From Isochrysis galbana (Eukaryota; Haptophyta; Isochrysidales; Isochrysidaceae), in contig CM030934.1 in the NCBI GenBank assembly GCA_018136815.1, forward strand, positions 2,316,000-2,379,999: a stretch of DNA of 64,000 nucleotides, read 5' to 3'. Position 1 is the first letter of the stretch. Each line of letters begins with the position of its first letter. The position numbers were made by a program, and so were the translations under genes. Under the pieces are notes generated by a model. It was not told the DNA's origin and searched no databases. It worked only from the letters and a program-made list of their open reading frames with translations. Positions 33,034 through 43,694 of the stretch are shown one piece after another.

Positions 33034-35999
33034 TCAGGCGCGTGGGATCCCGAGAGAGCAGGTCTCACAACCGGTCATGTCATATGTGTCCGAATCTTCA
33101 ATCTGGTGGGCAGACGGGGAGAGCACGTCAGCCCGCCAGCCCCATCACGGCTTGGTCGGAGGCAGCGAGAGCTCGAGGGGCAACATGCATACCTGGAAGC
33201 ACGTGTGCTCACACCCCACAGACTGGGCAATCGCCTGCGCATCGCGCAGCACTGCTGTCGAGTCGGCGCCGTGGCGAACAGTGAGATGAGCCCACATGTT
33301 CCGCTTAGTCCCGGAGAGTGCCCATACGTGGAGGTCGTGGATCCCAAGCACGTTCGGAATAGATCGGAGTTGGTTCTGTCGGTCGATGGGGAGCACGGTC
33401 GATTCGTGTAACTAGGCTCCTCGTGTGCACGCTTCCTTTCTGCGTGCCTGCGCTGTGAGTTGGGGCATGGCACACAGCTGTGGGAAGAGCGAAGCACTCA
33501 CTGCGACGTCTTCACAATCAACATCCAACGGCACACCCGCCATGAGCACGTGCGTCGCCTCCTTCATCGTGCCATACGTGGTGCACAACACTAGGAAAGA
33601 GAACAAGAAGGTGCACACTGGGTCGACGCGGTACCTGCCACGCCATGGGAGGCGGCGCGATCAGCAAGTGCTCCCACGGGCACAGGGGGCGACGAGCAGC
33701 TGCAATGAACGGAGGTACTATGCGGCTCACCAATATGAGATACCATTGTGATCGAGCCACCGGTCAGAAAACGCCCAGATGCACGCAGCGGCGATGCACA
33801 CGCCGACACTCTGCAAAATATCGCCTATGACATGGATCATCGCCGCACGGATTGCGATAGACGAGCCGGCTGCGACCCGGCAGGTGGGGTGAACGGAGTG
33901 ATAGGTAAGCCGTGAAGAAGAAAGGGCAATAGGGATGCACGAGGCACTGGATGTGAGCCAACGGGCGGCGAATGTGAACAATAGAGGCCGGGGAGTGGGG
34001 AGGGGGGGGGGGGGCGCCGACTTCCGCACCCGGGGTGGACTGTTGCCGCATCGTTTCTGGTGGCTTTTCGCCGTGTGAGTGATCATGCTTGCGATCGCAG
34101 GCCTCTGCGCCATCGTGGCCGTGACCGTGGCCGTGCTCGATGTCTGATGCTGCGGAGTGTCCATGCGCATGGGCCCCCATCAAAGGGGCCGCCGAGCTAT
34201 GTGCATGCTCATGACCGTGCCCATCGTCATGTCCATGGCCATGCCCACCGCCATGGCCATGACCAGCGCCATGGTCAATCCCACCGCCATGGTCGTGCTC
34301 GTCGCCATGGCCGTGCTCGTGCCCACCATCGCCGTCGTGGCTATGCTCGTGTCCACTCCCGCCCCCGTCCGCGTGAGCGTGCTGCACCGACAGTGGGGCC
34401 GCTGCCTTCTTGGGCTTAGAAAAGTGGCCGTGGCTGTGCCCATGCCCGTGGACATGGCCATGACCATCGCCCCCGCCCTCGAAGCCGTGTCCTAACACGA
34501 ACTGCAGCGCGGAAGAGTGCGGGGAAGGGGTGGGAGACACAGAGATTTGGGAGGTGGAGCGACGGTCGACGAACGCACAATGCTCCTTGAACTCAGCCGC
34601 ACATCATGGGGGCGGCCGGCACGCCCGTGGGCACGCGGACACGCTCGGTTGAGTGCTCACCATTAGGACGGCATTCATCCCCACTCCCACCAGCGAGACC
34701 CAGAACATGATCCTGCCGTCGACCTTCTCTGGGTTCATGAGGCGGTTGCAAGCCTCGTAGAGGAGGATGCCCGTCATCAGCCAGACAATGGATATCGATA
34801 CCATAGCGCCTAGCACCTGCACCCGTCGTCAAGTAGGGGTTTGCGTGAGGGTCGCGGGCCCGCAGCCTATTGCGGATGGAAACGAGGCGAGGTCCGAACC
34901 AGCACACGAGGGACGCAGGGTGCCTCATAGACGGGCGGCCGGCTGGCTCGCACCTCCGCGATGTGGTATCCAAAGGAGTAGCGCGGGTCGGCTGCGCGCG
35001 AGGTGAGAAAGATGGAGAAGACGCCCACGAGGAAGCCGGCAATATCGGAGAGCATGTGCGCAGCATCCGTGATGATGGCGAGCGAGTGGGCGAGGTAACC
35101 TCCCACCTGTCGGTCGGCGCGAAGCCGCAGCAGTGGCTCAGAACGCGCTAGACGAAGAGAAGCGGAGACGGGTGGGGCAAGGGTGGTTTGGGGCCAGTGA
35201 TGAATGAGGGCGTGGGGTGGCAGCCGGGTAATATAGCAGAGCGTGAGGGCGATCAGAGCGCCGCAGGGCTCAGTAGTGCACGGGGGGGCATGGAAGCGCG
35301 CAATAGATGGAGATGGGGGCCAGTGGCTCCGAGCGTGTGTAGCTCATGGTCGTAAAGTCACCCCAACGGGGAGCAGAGAGGGGCTGGCGCCCACCATCGT
35401 CCGAATCCCTTCAGGAGATTGCCAGCGCTCAACAACAAGTTTGTGGAATGCGCGCGAGGTTCAGGGAATCAGAGGCGGGGGTGGGAGAGGAGAGTGTGCT
35501 GAGGGCGTGGCTGCGTGCTCGTCCCCATGAAGCAGAAGAGCGAGAGCAGGGCTCAAGGGAGGAATGGGATATGTTCAAGAGCAGGTGAATGTGCAAGGAG
35601 AGCGCACGGGCTGGAATGCGCCGTGGATGAGGGGCCTTGCAGGCTGTGGAGGAAGGGGATGGGTCGTGGGACCGAGGGAGGCGTGGGGAGATTGGGATTG
35701 GGGGGGGGGGGGGCGTGAGAGGTGTGTGTGAGGAGCGGTGGGGGGGGGAGGGGAAGCCGTGGTGGAGCTGTAGGGGAGAAAGAAACCGGGGTGGAGGACG
35801 GGAGGGGGTGGGGGTGGGGGTGGGGGGGATGGTTGATGGGAATAGCAGCGCTCACGATCTCGGCTAGCATGAAGCAGAAGCAGAGGGCGGTGCCGATGAG
35901 GAGCTTCCGCTTTGCGAGGGCCGCAGCGGCCTGCTGTGTGGTGCCTTCCTCTTCCTTTGGCACGAGGGGCGCCGAGAGCGCCTTGGGAGAGTGGTACAT
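33034..35999 (-). CDS. CDF/ZnT family zinc transporter with large His-rich loop
   Basis: Eight exons (minus): 35999-35856, 35106-34954, 34816-34661, 34501-34030, 33869-33761, 33634-33502, 33375-33193 and 33102-33034; 472 aa. Six helices are expected. TM2 carries the metal-site pair H65-x3-D69 (D-A-A-H-M-L-S-D) and TM5 the matching M-I-H-V-I-G-D. Exon 4 encodes a cytosolic loop (about 152-300) packed with H-G-H, D-H and E-H repeats, typical of vesicular or vacuolar ZnT/MTP zinc exporters. The C-terminal ferredoxin-like domain has I-H-D-L-H-V-W and ends with a C-x2-C (C-E-T-C). Function: H+-coupled Zn2+ export from cytosol into vesicles or vacuole; the compartment is inferred. Exon 5 has two in-frame donors 27 bases apart (GTGGCT at 33760, GTGAGC at 33733); the first gives the canonical spacing. 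The region 5' of the start is G/GA-rich on +, so pyrimidine-rich in sense. Confidence 0.93.
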
Positions 36000-36006
36000 T
36001 TGGGTG

Positions 36007-36720
36007 GGGGGAGGGGAGTTGGGGGGGGGGGGGGGGGGGGGGGGGGAGGAGAGGGAGAAGAGGGGGGAGAGGGAAGAGAGAGGAGAGAGAAGAGAGAAGA
36101 GAGAAGAGAGCACGCGCTCCCTCCCCAACCCCACACCCCTCCGCCCCCCTCTCTCTCTCCCTCCTCCCCCTCTCTCTCTCTTCTCCCTCTCTCTCTCTCT
36201 CTCTCATCTTCTCTCTCTCCCTCTCGTCCACTATAATACTCTGTCTTCTATTCCTCCCGCGAGCTCTCCTACGATTTCGAAGTTTTGTTCGTTTCCTTTC
36301 TCCTCTTCTTCTCGTCTACAACTCTCTGTCTCTCCCCTTCCCCCCTCCCCTCCCCCACCCCCTCTCTTTCTTTTCTCCTGCTCTCTCGAGGTAGTACTCT
36401 CTCTTCTCCCGCCCTCTTCACGGTCCCTCTCTCTCTTCTCCTCTCTCTCCGCTTCCGTCCCTCTCCCGCCCTCTCTCCCCCTCTTTCCTCTTCTTCCCAC
36501 GCTTTTCCCTCTCTCCAAGAGGCCGTCCCTCTCGACTCTCTCTCTCCCCCCCGTGCCCTCGTTCCACTCGCCTCCTCCTCCACGGTCCCGCTCCCCCTTT
36601 TCTTACTTCTCCCCCGCCTTTCTTTCTCTTCCCATTCCTCCATCTCTGGTGCCTCGCGCTCTCTCTCTCTCCCGCCCCCCTCTCTCTCTGCCACCCGCCA
36701 TGCAGCAGTGAGCACGCTTT
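36007..36720. promoter_or_regulatory. Back-to-back polypurine and polypyrimidine tracts
   Basis: 36007-36105 is G/GA-rich on + (pyrimidine leader of the minus-strand transporter). From about 36130 to 36700 the + strand turns pyrimidine-rich (CT, CCTC). Two opposed tracts could mark a bidirectional promoter, but no plus-strand gene is recognised within 1.2 kb. Confidence 0.35.
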
Positions 36721-36830
36721 GGGGAAAGCTCACTGAAGCCCTCGTAGAACGTAAAGTAGAGGGCCTTCAATTGTAAACTTGCAACTTGTACAAAAGACAC
36801 AAGGGCACAAGGGTGGGTGTCGCGGCTTGG

Positions 36831-36945
36831 GCTCGGCCAGGTTTTTGCGAATCTTTAAAAATTGGGTTGGCTCGAAGAAAACACAATGACCGAAACTTGG
36901 GCGGGAAGCCAAGTCGACAACGCGAAATTTGGGGTCGCTGGGCGG
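36831..36945 (-). repeat. Dispersed AAATTT-type repeat, minus copy
   Basis: On the minus strand: CCCAAATTTCGCG...CCCAAGTTTCGG...TTTTCTTCGAGCC...CCCAATTTTTAAAG and GCAAAAACCTGGCCGAGCC, in the same order as in the plus copy at 39870-39985. This is the best support for a true repeat family. Confidence 0.6.
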
Positions 36946-37938
36946 GGCGCTGGCGCCGGCGCTGGCGCCGGCGGGCCGGCGGGGCGCGGGGCGAGGGGAG
37001 AGGGGAAGAGGGAGAGGGAGAGATGAGAGGAGGGGAGAGGGGAGGGGAGGGGGGAGGGGGGAGGTGGCGGTGGAGGGGCGAGCGAGACGTCAGGATGCGT
37101 AAGCGGTCTCGACTTGTCGGCACCTAACACCTCGCCCGTTGCCGAGGGGCGGTGGCGCGGTGGCCGGTGGGCCGGTGGGCCGGTGGGCCGGTGGGCCTCG
37201 AACCTTCGAAGCCTCGTTGGGGCGTCGTGGCGGCGGGGGGCTGAGGCCCCTCCCGAGCCAGAGGTTCCACTTCATACTGCATGCAGAGAACAGCCGTTTG
37301 TATTCTATATGAAGGAGGGTGTGGGTGTGGGCTGTCGGCGTGAGTGTGTGCTGTGCGCCGCCTTCGCGTTTGCGTTTTCGTGGCTCGTGCCCTGCTCGCA
37401 TATGCGTATGCGTATGCGTATGCGCTAGAGGGGGTTTTGTTTTTGTACCATGCCTACTAGCTACTAGCTACTAGCTACCATTACCATGGAAGGAAAAGAG
37501 AACGAAAAGAAAAGAGGTTGTATTATGTGCTTGTTTCCCACCCTCCACCCTTTTGAAGCTTAAAGCAAGCTTATTTGCTAGTCACTTTGTTCATTGGGCC
37601 TAATCTCAAAATTGACTTTTTTTACCCCCTAGCCCTAGCCCCTAGGTTAGACCGGCCTACACAACCGGGTTGTTCGGCCATCCAAGGGCCAAGGGTGGGG
37701 GAGAATGTCCCTCAGAGTCCCGTGAGAGCTTGGGGGCTACGGGCGGGTGGCGAGCAGTTGACAAAAGAAAGTGTGGAAGCTCCAATTTTGGCGCTTCGGC
37801 AGTAAGGAATTAATGGTTAATGGTGCACCCTTACTTACTGTTTACTGTCGCCTGGTACCAAGTACCAACACGACAAATTGTAAACTGATTAGAGTAGAGG
37901 ATATTTTCGTCTCCCTGTTCGGTGCCTCGCGCGGCTGG
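36946..37938. other. Intergenic, no gene seen
   Basis: Contains GCTGGCGCCGGC words (36948-36975), a GGGA tract (36990-37075), a (GGCCGGTGG)n patch at 37160-37195, (GTATGC)n near 37400 and (CTAGCTA)n near 37450. No coding signal before 37939. Confidence 0.5.
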
Positions 37939-38814
37939 ATGGTGGCGCTGCTGCTGCTGGGCGTGGCGGGGCTTCTCGGCCGTCGGGCGGTGGTGTGCGC
38001 TGTAGGCGGGGTGGCGCTCTGGCGGCCTTCGCCCTCGATCGCACTTGTTGACTGCATGGCCGACTGCGAGGCCAACTGCAACCGCCTGGCGCCGCGGAGC
38101 GGACGGTACTGTTTCGATTCATGTGAATGACAGCACGCTAAAACCCCTTCGGATCTCTTTCTCCTGCCTCTGCCGCCTCGTACGAAGCCCACAGAAGACG
38201 CCGTCGCACCCCTTGGCCGCTCCTTCGTGAAGAGCATACTCCCTCCTCCAAACCCTACTGACGATGGCTCCTCGGTGCCACCTTCACCCACCTCAACCGA
38301 GAGCGTGCTGGTTGGTCGACAGGCGGGTGCCTCGTGTGGCCAGTCTCACACCTCGGCCTCGTGATCAAGGGCGCGGGTCCATTGGCGGGCAGCGCCCCGA
38401 CTGCCGCCGCATATGCCCCACTTGCTTTCTTGCATCTTTCCTCCTCCGTCCCCTGTGGGTGCAAAGTCACCCCCTGCTGCCTCTCCACTACCGATTCGTT
38501 GTAGGCTCTCTGACCACTTTCCCTCCACCGGTGGTGCAGGCGTCGAGTATTGCGAGCAGGCGGACCGGCGGGACGGGCTGTCGGGCTCGGTGTCTAACGA
38601 CGGCGCCGAGATTGGCTGGGCCTCGGCGTACGATCCCCTCCGCTTCATCCCGGGCAAGCAGCCCAAAGGAGTGGTGTATGGCTCAGACCGGCCGCCCGCG
38701 CTCCCGCTGCCAGAGCTTGCGCCCACGCTGCGCAAAGCGGTCACGGGGGGGGCGCGGCCGAATGGAGGGCCTGCCTCGGTCGAGGCGCTTGGTGGGGTGC
38801 GCCCACGCGACTGA
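37939..38814 (+). CDS. Cys-rich protein with N-terminal hydrophobic signal
   Basis: Two exons, 37939-38122 and 38540-38814 (intron 417 bp, donor GTGAAT), 152 aa. The splice joins T to GC and keeps a Cys codon. Residues 1-35 are hydrophobic with an Arg pair, like a signal or thylakoid-transfer peptide. A compact Cys array follows: D-C-M-A-D-C-E-A-N-C...Y-C-F-D-S-C...Y-C-E-Q, then D-R-R-D-G-L-S-G-S-V-S-N-D-G. The C-terminal half is soluble and Pro/Gly-rich. The frame is also open upstream to 37771, so the start could be earlier and hide a transit peptide. I recognise the architecture as that of small lumenal or secreted Cys proteins but cannot name the family. Confidence 0.6.
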
Positions 38815-39420
38815 GCTCCATGACTCGCGTCAAGCTCTGTCTGGCGCAACCGGAGCGCATTGCATCATGACATGTTTCCTCTTGCTCCGTGATTAGCCAC
38901 GCAATACCGGGCAGGTGCTGCACGGTGGTATTGCGCTGCGTGTAGCGATACGAGCGACGAACTAGCCCGACTTGCGGCGACGGGCAATTACGTCCGGTGC
39001 AAATGGCTCTCCTGATATCTTTTGTTGTGAGGCCATACTCCCATACGTTGTCCGCTCTCAGGACCCCGTGACTTGAGCTTGCCGATTGTGCAGCGCTCCA
39101 CTATCTTGCATCTTGGCATGCTACTCCTTCCCATTCGCCTCTCTCGTCTCCCGGCGATCCGTGTCATCCCCCGACTCCCCATCACCTGTGCTTGCGCTCG
39201 CTTGACAGCTTCTAATGCAGCAATGAGGCGGGCGCCGGGTGATATCCATCATCTTGCCGTCATCTGGAAATAGGTAGAATATTCGATGGCCGATGGCGAT
39301 TATGGCACAACGTCATGCTGGCTACCTACGGTCTAGTGGGTTGTGGAATCGGAATTTATTCATTGAAAAAACCTTGAAGGTGTAAGGTGTGTCGGCTACT
39401 CGCTACTCGCTACCAAGAAA
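38815..39420. other. Intergenic, no gene seen
   Basis: No coding signal recognised. Confidence 0.5.
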
Positions 39421-39475
39421 ACCTATTTTTATAAGTGAGGGTCAATGGTCAATGGGGGCCTCGCGCCCCCCTCAC
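39421..39475 (+). mobile_element. Family A SINE head fragment
   Basis: AACCTATTTTTATAAGTGAG, then GGTCAATGG (duplicated here) and GGGGGCCTCGCGCCCCCCTC match the first 50 bases of family A. The rest of the element is missing. Confidence 0.8.
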
Positions 39476-39869
39476 TTGTCGGAGCGAAGCTCGTTTCCTC
39501 TTTGGAAAGCCGAGCCACGAGGGCGCACCGGCGGCTAGCGCGGCGCATGGTTTATCCGGGGAGCCCGGAACGGGCTCATCGGGAGAACGGGGAAGGCCAA
39601 GGACGGGCATTTGAAATGGACGGGAAAGGGGCGCGGAACGCGAATCGGAGAGACGGAGGGCGTAGGAAAGGGCGCGGCGAGCAGCGAGCAGGTACCGCTT
39701 GTTTTGGATTCGTAGGGACTCGTCGTATACTCGAAAAGGTTACTCGGAAGACTCGGGGCTTGGGGGTACTCAGGGGGCTGCAGGTCACCAACAGGCGCTA
39801 CAGTGGGTAACCCCCCCCCCCTCTCCGCCGCGCCTCGCCTTTTCGCCTGTTCGCGGGAGCGTAGCCCAA

Positions 39870-39985
39870 ATTTCGTTGTGGTTTCCCACCCAACACCCAA
39901 ATTTCGTGCACATTTTTTTTCGTTGAGCGAGCCCAAATTTTGCAAAACATTCGCGAAAACCTGGCCGGGGCCAAAAGCTGATGTG
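39870..39985 (+). repeat. Dispersed AAATTT-type repeat, plus copy
   Basis: CCCAAATTTCGTTG...CCCAAATTTCGTGC...TTTTTTCGTTGAGC...CCCAAATTTTGCAAAAC and CGCGAAAACCTGGCCGGGGCC. The same block order is seen at 36.9 kb (minus) and 51.0 kb (plus). Confidence 0.6.
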
Positions 39986-39989
39986 AGTC

Positions 39990-40560
39990 CTGACGATGTG
40001 AGTACCAGTTCAGGAGCCACTGCAACTGTAAGATGACTTACATCCTGACGCCTGACGGACCAACAAGGGACATAAGGGCCGTCGCAAGGGGCCGTCGGAG
40101 TCGCCTTTTGACCGGCAAAGAGGGCCTCTCCCCCGATGGCGCCAACCCATCTCGCGCCTCTTTTTTTTGAATGGGCGGCAGAGGCCATCGGACCGCACCG
40201 GTCGGGGGGGGGGCTCCCCCCTTCGGCCGGAGCTCCGAGGGATAGGGCTGGAATATATAATAAAGGAGCGATGGGGAAGGAATAAATCGAGGGGGGGGGG
40301 GAGGGACGGGGCGAGGGAGTCGAGGTAGAGAAACGGTGCTGCACCAGATGTGGGTGCGAGGTCGAGAGAGGACAGCGTGAGGTTTATTAGAGGAGAGGGA
40401 GGTGGAAGAGAGAAGAGGACACACCGCCCGTGCTGGACGGCGAGCGCGACCGTCAGCGCTGGAGAAGGAGAGTATAGTAGAGAACCAGAGGGACAGGTCG
40501 ATATTACTTATATAAGTGGGGCGGAGATAAAGAATATCAAGAAGACGGCTGACCGTCGGT
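39990..40560. other. Intergenic, no gene seen
   Basis: Includes G-runs and short purine tracts. A long minus-strand frame crossing this region and the repeat at 39.9 kb has no domain and is not called. Confidence 0.45.
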
Positions 40561-40567
40561 CGGTTCG

Positions 40568-40585
40568 AGAGCGAGAGGAGAGAGA

Positions 40586-40636
<51 letters not shown>

Positions 40637-40850
40637 CGTCGGCCGCCCGACCCAGAGAGAGCAGAGGGAGAAGAAGGGGGGGGAGGAGGAGGGGAAGAGG
40701 GAGAGAGAGGGAGGGAGGGAGAGCGGGGGAGTGAGGAGCAAGTGTGTGGGTGAGAGGGAGGGAGGAAAGGGGGAGGAAGGGGAGGAAAAGGAAGCAAGGG
40801 GGAAGGAAGGGGAGGGACGGGGAAGGAGGAAGGGCAGTGCGCTGCAGAAG
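40568..40850. repeat. (GA)n and GGGA purine tracts upstream of CXXC gene
   Basis: GA dinucleotides at about 40588-40634, then GGGA/GGAA-rich sequence to 40850. This purine tract lies on the coding strand of the gene, opposite in polarity to most other leaders here. Confidence 0.9.
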
Positions 40851-40895
40851 GGGGAAGAGTGGGCATCGGTCGGGTGCGAGGCTTGGCTCTCCTCG

Positions 40896-42021
40896 ATGGT
40901 GGCGGTGCCTCTGGGAGAGGAGGAGGAGCCCACGCTCGAGTGTGCGGAGGAGCTCGACTGGCCCTCCCCTGAGCCAGTGAGGCCTTCTGTGGGAGAAGGC
41001 GTAGCCGAGGACGCTGCAGCGCTTCTTCTCATGATCTCGCAGAGCCAGCGCCCGCTGCCTGCCGCGCTCAAGGCCGAAGCCTCTGCTCAGCAGGTCTGGC
41101 TTGCACGCCCTCGCGGCTGGCGCGACACCACTGCACGGCGGAGATCAAGTGATGAGAGGCAGTGGCGCAGCAGGGCGGGTCTGCGCAGGCGGACGGACAG
41201 AGAGATGGGCAGGGGGGGGAAGTTCCTGGGGGGGTGGATCGCAGCTGGCTCGCTGAATGTAGATCGCAGCCACATAACGCTCCTCTCTGCACATCTTCTG
41301 CTCTCAGTGGAATCAGACCATGGAGTATTCTTCGCAGGCAGCCTCGCCGCAGACATTCGCATTGTCGGGCCAGCCATTTGATCAGAGCACCAGACCAATG
41401 AAGCGAGGAGTTGTAAAAGTGGATCGGGTTTTGCGTTGCGGTGCGCGCCACGCGCGCAAATGCGGTCATTGATGGTCGGGCTTGACTACTTGCCCGCGCC
41501 CTCCGTTCTCAGGCGGCTGTGAGGGATGTCGGCGAGCAGACTGTGGAAGATGTCCCAACTGTAAGGACAAACCAAAGTTTGGTGGCGCAGGGGTGAAAAA
41601 GCAAGCATGCCAGTATCGGAGATGTCTGCAGCCCACCCGCACGGGCTGTGGGCGCTGGACGTCACTATCAGCACAAGCCGTTATTGATGGCGACGGTGCG
41701 GCCATTGACTCTGATGAGCAAGACCTTTGCCGGTCAGGAGACGAGGCGTCGGCGGAGACGGCCTCAACTCCCGGCCCCGAATATGTCTCCCCACACTTCC
41801 CTGCGGCGTCACCAGAGCGGTCCGTCGAGGATGCTTCAGCTGCGGCTTCAAATGGCAAGCCTTTCGTCTCGTTTTCCATTCCTCCGCCGTATCATGCTGC
41901 CTCGCCGCGGGTGACACAGCCAGGAAGTGCCGGAGTGGAGGTTGCTGGATCGGAATCGGGTCGAGAAGTGCCTTACACGATGAGGGACATGGGCGCCACA
42001 GAGGGTCCAGACGCACAGTAG
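40896..42021 (+). CDS. CXXC-type zinc-finger protein
   Basis: Three exons: 40896-41093, 41308-41440 and 41513-42021 (introns 214 and 72 bp), 279 aa. The CXXC finger is split by intron 2 and becomes complete only after splicing: C110-G-G-C113-E-G-C116, D-C121-G-x-C124-x-x-C127, K-F-G-G (132-135), K-Q-A-C143 and R-R-C148. All eight zinc-binding cysteines and the K-F-G-G DNA-reading loop are present. This module binds unmethylated CpG in CFP1, MLL, KDM2 and DNMT1 relatives. The N-terminal part is acidic; the C-terminal part is Ser/Pro-rich and shows no methyltransferase, PHD or SET domain, so the protein is probably an adaptor or CpG-island reader. The start is the first Met after the purine tract; an upstream low-complexity open frame is ignored. 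Confidence 0.88.
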
Positions 42022-43265
42022 AACACAATGCAGGTGGTGTGCAGTTGCCTGGCCAGCGGATGCTGTGGATATGCCAGCTCAAGCTTAGTTTAAGCAGTTT
42101 TCGTCGTTGATGCTCGCAGGTGTTCTACGTATTGGGCTGACAGCCATGCTCGCAAGTGGTACCACGGCCCCGTCATCACCCAAGCGTGCATGGAGCTAAG
42201 CAACGGCATGCAAGACGATTGAGACCAGGCAACAAAGACACTTTTTGCATTGCCCGAATCGCCGCGACGTTTCGACACGCTGTTGAGAAATCGGCAGAGG
42301 GCTGAGAATAGCTGCAAGATGTCCTTCAATCTTCAGTCGCTCGCAACGTCTCCGTACGACACGCGCCGGAATGCTCGCCTGGCATCGGTCACTCGATGCT
42401 CCTTCAATTCTCTGCCGTGTCGAATCTCGGATGGGTGCTGGTCGTTCTCAAGGGTGACAAATCTTGTGAACGCTTCCAGGCACTGCCAACTGCTTTAGCA
42501 AGGGTGTGTACCGCCGTTAGGTACCAAATATTCTTTCATCAGTGGCGTGTGGAATCGACCTTGCGCGGCGACTTGTCGCAAATCCTTGTGGTCACCCCCC
42601 TGAATATCCTGTCGCCTCCGGGTGGGCCATCTAGCTCTTGGGGGGTTGTCATGTACCATGCACTCGGAATGGGCCGCCGGCGAATGCATACTGCTTCGCC
42701 AATATGATACATTTAGTGAATTTTGTGTGTGCCGTGGCGCTATGCTTGCGGCTAGAGCGGTCTTCTGCAGCTAGGGGTGTCTTGTAATCTCTCACAATGG
42801 CTACCTGTACGCAAATTTGATCAGGAATACGCATAGCGAGTACAGAAGGTCGGTTGCCTTTGCCTTTTAGCATTTGGTAATGGGCCCACCCTAAGGCGGC
42901 TTGCCTTCATTTGAGGTCGTTTGTTTTCATTTGGTACCCCTCGTTTCCCAATACGCAATGCGTCGGTACAAAAAAAATGTGGTCGGTAAAGAGGTCGTTT
43001 GACTTGACTGTTCGAAGAGATAACCCGCGGGACACGGGAACTGTTCTGAGGGTGCTTCATTTTTTTTTGGGTGGGGGTCGCTTGTTTTTTTTTGGGTGGG
43101 AGCTGTCCCGCAGGGGAGGGGGGGGACAGCTCCCGGCGTCGGGGGGGGTGGGAGGGGAGGGGGGAAGGGAATCCCTCACTGGACAGTGAGAGGATCCTTA
43201 AGGCTCGTAGCGTGTATGTCCGTGTGTATTTGGGTTTGTGTGTGTTTCGTTACGGGTTTTAGTGC
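42022..43265. other. Intergenic, no gene seen
   Basis: AT-richer than its neighbours. No motif found in any frame. GGTCGTTTG-type words repeat near 42910-43010, and GGGGTGGG runs lie near 43070-43160. Confidence 0.5.
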
Positions 43266-43694
43266 GTGCCCCCCCTCGATGAAAATTCCAGCGGCGCGAG
43301 GACGGCGCCGGCGAGCGCGACGAGCGTGCGCTGCGTGCGGCCCGACGGGTGCGCCCCCACGTACCGCGTCAGCTGGCCCGAGGGCGACGAGGGTCCGCAG
43401 CCGCCCGACGCGCCCTCCGACGCGCCCTCCGACGCGCCCTCCGACGCGCCCTCCGACGAGCCCTCCGACGCGCCCTCCGACGAGCCCTCCGACGAGCCCT
43501 CCGACGATGGGAGCGAGGCCAGGCGCTCTTGGTTATGGCCGTGCTTCAAGTGTCGGAAGGGGAAAATGGATTACATGTGGGAGGGTGTGGCGAGTGCGTC
43601 CGACGGGCTAAAAGCTGTGCGTGTGAATCAATCATCATATTTGCAGGTACCACTACTACACGTGTATTCACCACAGCACTCTGAGTTAGTTTGA
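43266..43694 (+). CDS. Possible protein with Asp-Ala/Glu-Pro-Ser repeats
   Basis: A 142-codon frame starting M-P-P-L-D-E-N. Positions about 43405-43506 are a tandem of 12-base units (GACGCGCCCTCC and GACGAGCCCTCC) encoding eight D-A-P-S or D-E-P-S units. A short Cys/Lys segment (C-F-K-C-R-K-G-K) follows. No domain is recognised. The 3' end overlaps the minus-strand cystine-knot gene, and a GTACCA after CAG at 43646 could be a splice donor. It may be an exon of a larger gene or only a repeat-driven frame. Confidence 0.25.
   Translation: MPPLDENSSGARTAPASATSVRCVRPDGCAPTYRVSWPEGDEGPQPPDAPSDAPSDAPSDAPSDEPSDAPSDEPSDEPSDDGSEARRSWLWPCFKCRKGKMDYMWEGVASASDGLKAVRVNQSSYLQVPLLHVYSPQHSELV

Noticed and set aside
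34060-34495. Plus-strand frames with Met/Val/Ala-Met or Arg/His repeats
   Set aside because: Shadows of the His-rich loop of the zinc transporter on the other strand.
39535-40344. 269-codon minus-strand frame
   Set aside because: Spans an AT-type repeat and low-complexity sequence with changing composition, and has no motif or plausible start context.
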